A stretch of 5,545 nucleotides of DNA from Anaerolineae bacterium (GTDB lineage: Bacteria; Chloroflexota; Anaerolineae; 4572-78; J111): NCBI GenBank assembly GCA_020433785.1, contig JAGRCC010000101.1, positions 1 to 5,545 of the forward strand, written 5' to 3'. The translations under genes were made by a program, and so were the position numbers. The notes beneath the pieces are model-generated. The model was not told where the DNA came from. It made no database searches and was given only the letters and a program-made list of their open reading frames with translations. Within the stretch, counting starts at the first letter, position 1. Each line of letters begins with the position of its first letter. Shown here piece after piece: positions 4,578 through 5,545 of the stretch.

Positions 4578-5429
4578 ATGGAACTGACGCAATCTGCTTC
4601 CGTTTTGCACATTGGCACGCCGTCGGACAAACACGATTTGAGCCATCCGGTGCTAAAATTGAATAATATTGGGGTGCGCTTTGATAACGCCGTTGCTTTG
4701 CGCGATATTACTTTTGAACTCCAAGTGGGTGAGCGCGTTGCGGTCATCGGGCCGAACGGTGCGGGCAAAAGTACCCTTTTTAACATTATCTCCGGTGTTC
4801 TGACTCCGTCTCAGGGGCAGGTCGATATCTACGGCCACGTGCCGGGCGAGCACATTTGCATTGCCTATGTTTCGCAGCGCAGTCAGGTCGATTGGCAGTT
4901 TCCGGTTAACGTAGCCGATGTGGTCATGATGGGCCGCATTGGTCGTATGGGGCTGTTCAAATGGCCAAAGCGCGCCGATTGGCAGGTGGTTGAGGAAGCA
5001 TTAGAGCTTGTGGGCATGAATCATCTCAGCAAACGCCAAATTGGCGAGCTGTCAGGTGGGCAGCAGCAGCGCGTTTTTATTGCCCGTGCTTTGGCCCAAG
5101 AGGCTCAACTGATGCTGATGGACGAGCCACTCAGCGGTCTCGACGTTAAATCACAAGAAGATATTTTCGCTATTTTGGACAAACTCCGCCAGCGACGGGT
5201 GACCGTGCTCGTGGCCACACACGATCTCAACCTGGCTGCCGAACGGTTCGACCGGCTTATGCTGCTCAACCAGACCATTTTGGGCTTTGGTCAGGCCGAG
5301 CAGGTCTTTACCCCCGAACTGCTCAGCCAGGCCTACAGTGGTAGCATGCGCTTGATCGAAACGCCCAATGGCACCATGTTCCTCAGCGACGGTCACTGCT
5401 GCGGTGGGGAGGAGCACGGCCATGACTGA
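4578..5429 (+). CDS. Metal ABC transporter ATP-binding protein (ZnuC/MntB/TroB type)
   Basis: This 283-residue cytoplasmic ATPase powers the metal importer. It shows all the nucleotide-binding motifs: Walker A GPNGAGKST (58-66), Q-loop Gln100, signature LSGGQ (158-162), Walker B LMLMDEP (178-184) with catalytic Glu183, D-loop SGLD (186-189) and switch His215. The segment QRSQVDWQFPVNVADVVMMG (100-119) is characteristic of the manganese/iron/zinc importers (MntB, TroB, SitB), more than of enterobacterial ZnuC. Two oddities are a 25-residue N-terminal extension before the ABC fold (VLKLNNIGVRF) and a C-terminal tail HCCGGEEHGHD (273-283) rich in Cys and His that could bind metal. AAGGAA (4567-4572) lies just upstream of the ATG, which supports this start. 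The last codons overlap the permease start by eight bases. Confidence 0.93.
   Translation: MELTQSASVLHIGTPSDKHDLSHPVLKLNNIGVRFDNAVALRDITFELQVGERVAVIGPNGAGKSTLFNIISGVLTPSQGQVDIYGHVPGEHICIAYVSQRSQVDWQFPVNVADVVMMGRIGRMGLFKWPKRADWQVVEEALELVGMNHLSKRQIGELSGGQQQRVFIARALAQEAQLMLMDEPLSGLDVKSQEDIFAILDKLRQRRVTVLVATHDLNLAAERFDRLMLLNQTILGFGQAEQVFTPELLSQAYSGSMRLIETPNGTMFLSDGHCCGGEEHGHD
5406..5414 (+). promoter_or_regulatory. Ribosome binding site of the permease inside the ATPase gene
   Basis: GGGGAGGAG within the final codons of the ATPase gene is seven bases before the permease ATG at 5422. It fixes the permease start and implies translational coupling. The same bases encode part of the Gly-Gly-Glu-Glu stretch of the ATPase tail, so the tail's sequence is partly constrained by this site. 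Confidence 0.7.
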
Positions 5430-5545
5430 TCTTCTAACTTGGCTCACCGATCCGCTCGGATACCCGTTTATGCTGCGCGGATTGACAGCGGCGCTCATTG
5501 TTGGCATTGTTTGCGCGGTTTTGGGAACCTACATTGTGCTGCGGG
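5422..5545 (+). CDS. Metal ABC transporter permease (ABC-3 family), 3'-truncated
   Basis: The first 41 residues of a membrane protein are present and the frame is open to the right edge. After a short polar start, YPFMLRGLTAALIVGIVCAV (14-33) and LGTYIVLR match the conserved beginning of ZnuB/MntC/TroC-type permeases, in which P-F-M-x-R-(A/G) leads into the first transmembrane helix (about 20-40) and the helix ends in V-V/L-R. The protein would form the membrane channel through which the bound Zn or Mn ion passes, usually as a dimer with eight or nine helices per subunit. The ATG overlaps the ATPase stop (ATGACTGA) and has a strong ribosome binding site upstream, so the two are translationally coupled. 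Whether a second permease or a metal regulator follows is not visible. Confidence 0.9.
   Translation, partial: MTDLLTWLTDPLGYPFMLRGLTAALIVGIVCAVLGTYIVLR

Noticed and set aside
5151..5507. 118-codon minus-strand open frame
   Set aside because: It is antisense to the ATPase and permease genes, both of which have clear family motifs.

Overview
The window carries six protein-coding genes: four complete and two cut by the window edges. Moderate GC content, a C-terminal discoidin domain of a type I associate with Anaerolineae-like Chloroflexota, Shine-Dalgarno-led genes and degenerate AATCTCC-type intergenic repeats make an environmental Chloroflexota bacterium the best guess. This is an inference from family resemblance, not a demonstrated placement. 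No rRNA, tRNA, CRISPR array, transposase or phage gene is visible.

Left part (1-1067): the 3' end of a plus-strand gene encoding a C-terminal F5/8 type C (discoidin) domain converges on a minus-strand GNAT acetyltransferase. A nested palindrome fills the gap between them. Middle (1068-3124): a minus-strand PhoD-type metallophosphatase without an export signal lies upstream of the GNAT gene in the same orientation. A plus-strand 209-residue protein diverges from it and looks like a reduced relative of the FAD-binding/medium subunit of molybdenum hydroxylases (CoxM type). The phosphatase has a start-codon problem: its only good ribosome binding site points to an ATT codon rather than to the in-frame TTG.

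Right part (3125-5545): a cluster for a metal-cation ABC importer of the ZnuABC/MntABC/TroABCD type. It encodes a lipoprotein substrate-binding protein with a His/Asp/Glu-rich loop, an ATPase, and the start of an ABC-3 membrane permease whose start codon overlaps the ATPase stop. The three products would capture Zn(II) or Mn(II) outside the membrane, pass it through the permease and power uptake by ATP hydrolysis.

The most interesting stretch is the 223-base gap in front of this cluster. It holds a near-consensus sigma-70 promoter (TTGACA, 17 bases, CATAAT), a 15-bp 7-1-7 palindrome at the predicted transcription start that resembles Fur/Zur-family operators in architecture, and then, inside the leader, a stem followed directly by seven T residues that looks like an intrinsic terminator. 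The 3' arm of this stem can alternatively pair with a second copy of its partner sequence just downstream. A two-layer control (repressor plus leader attenuation) is therefore plausible but untested. The rest of the window is ordinary.
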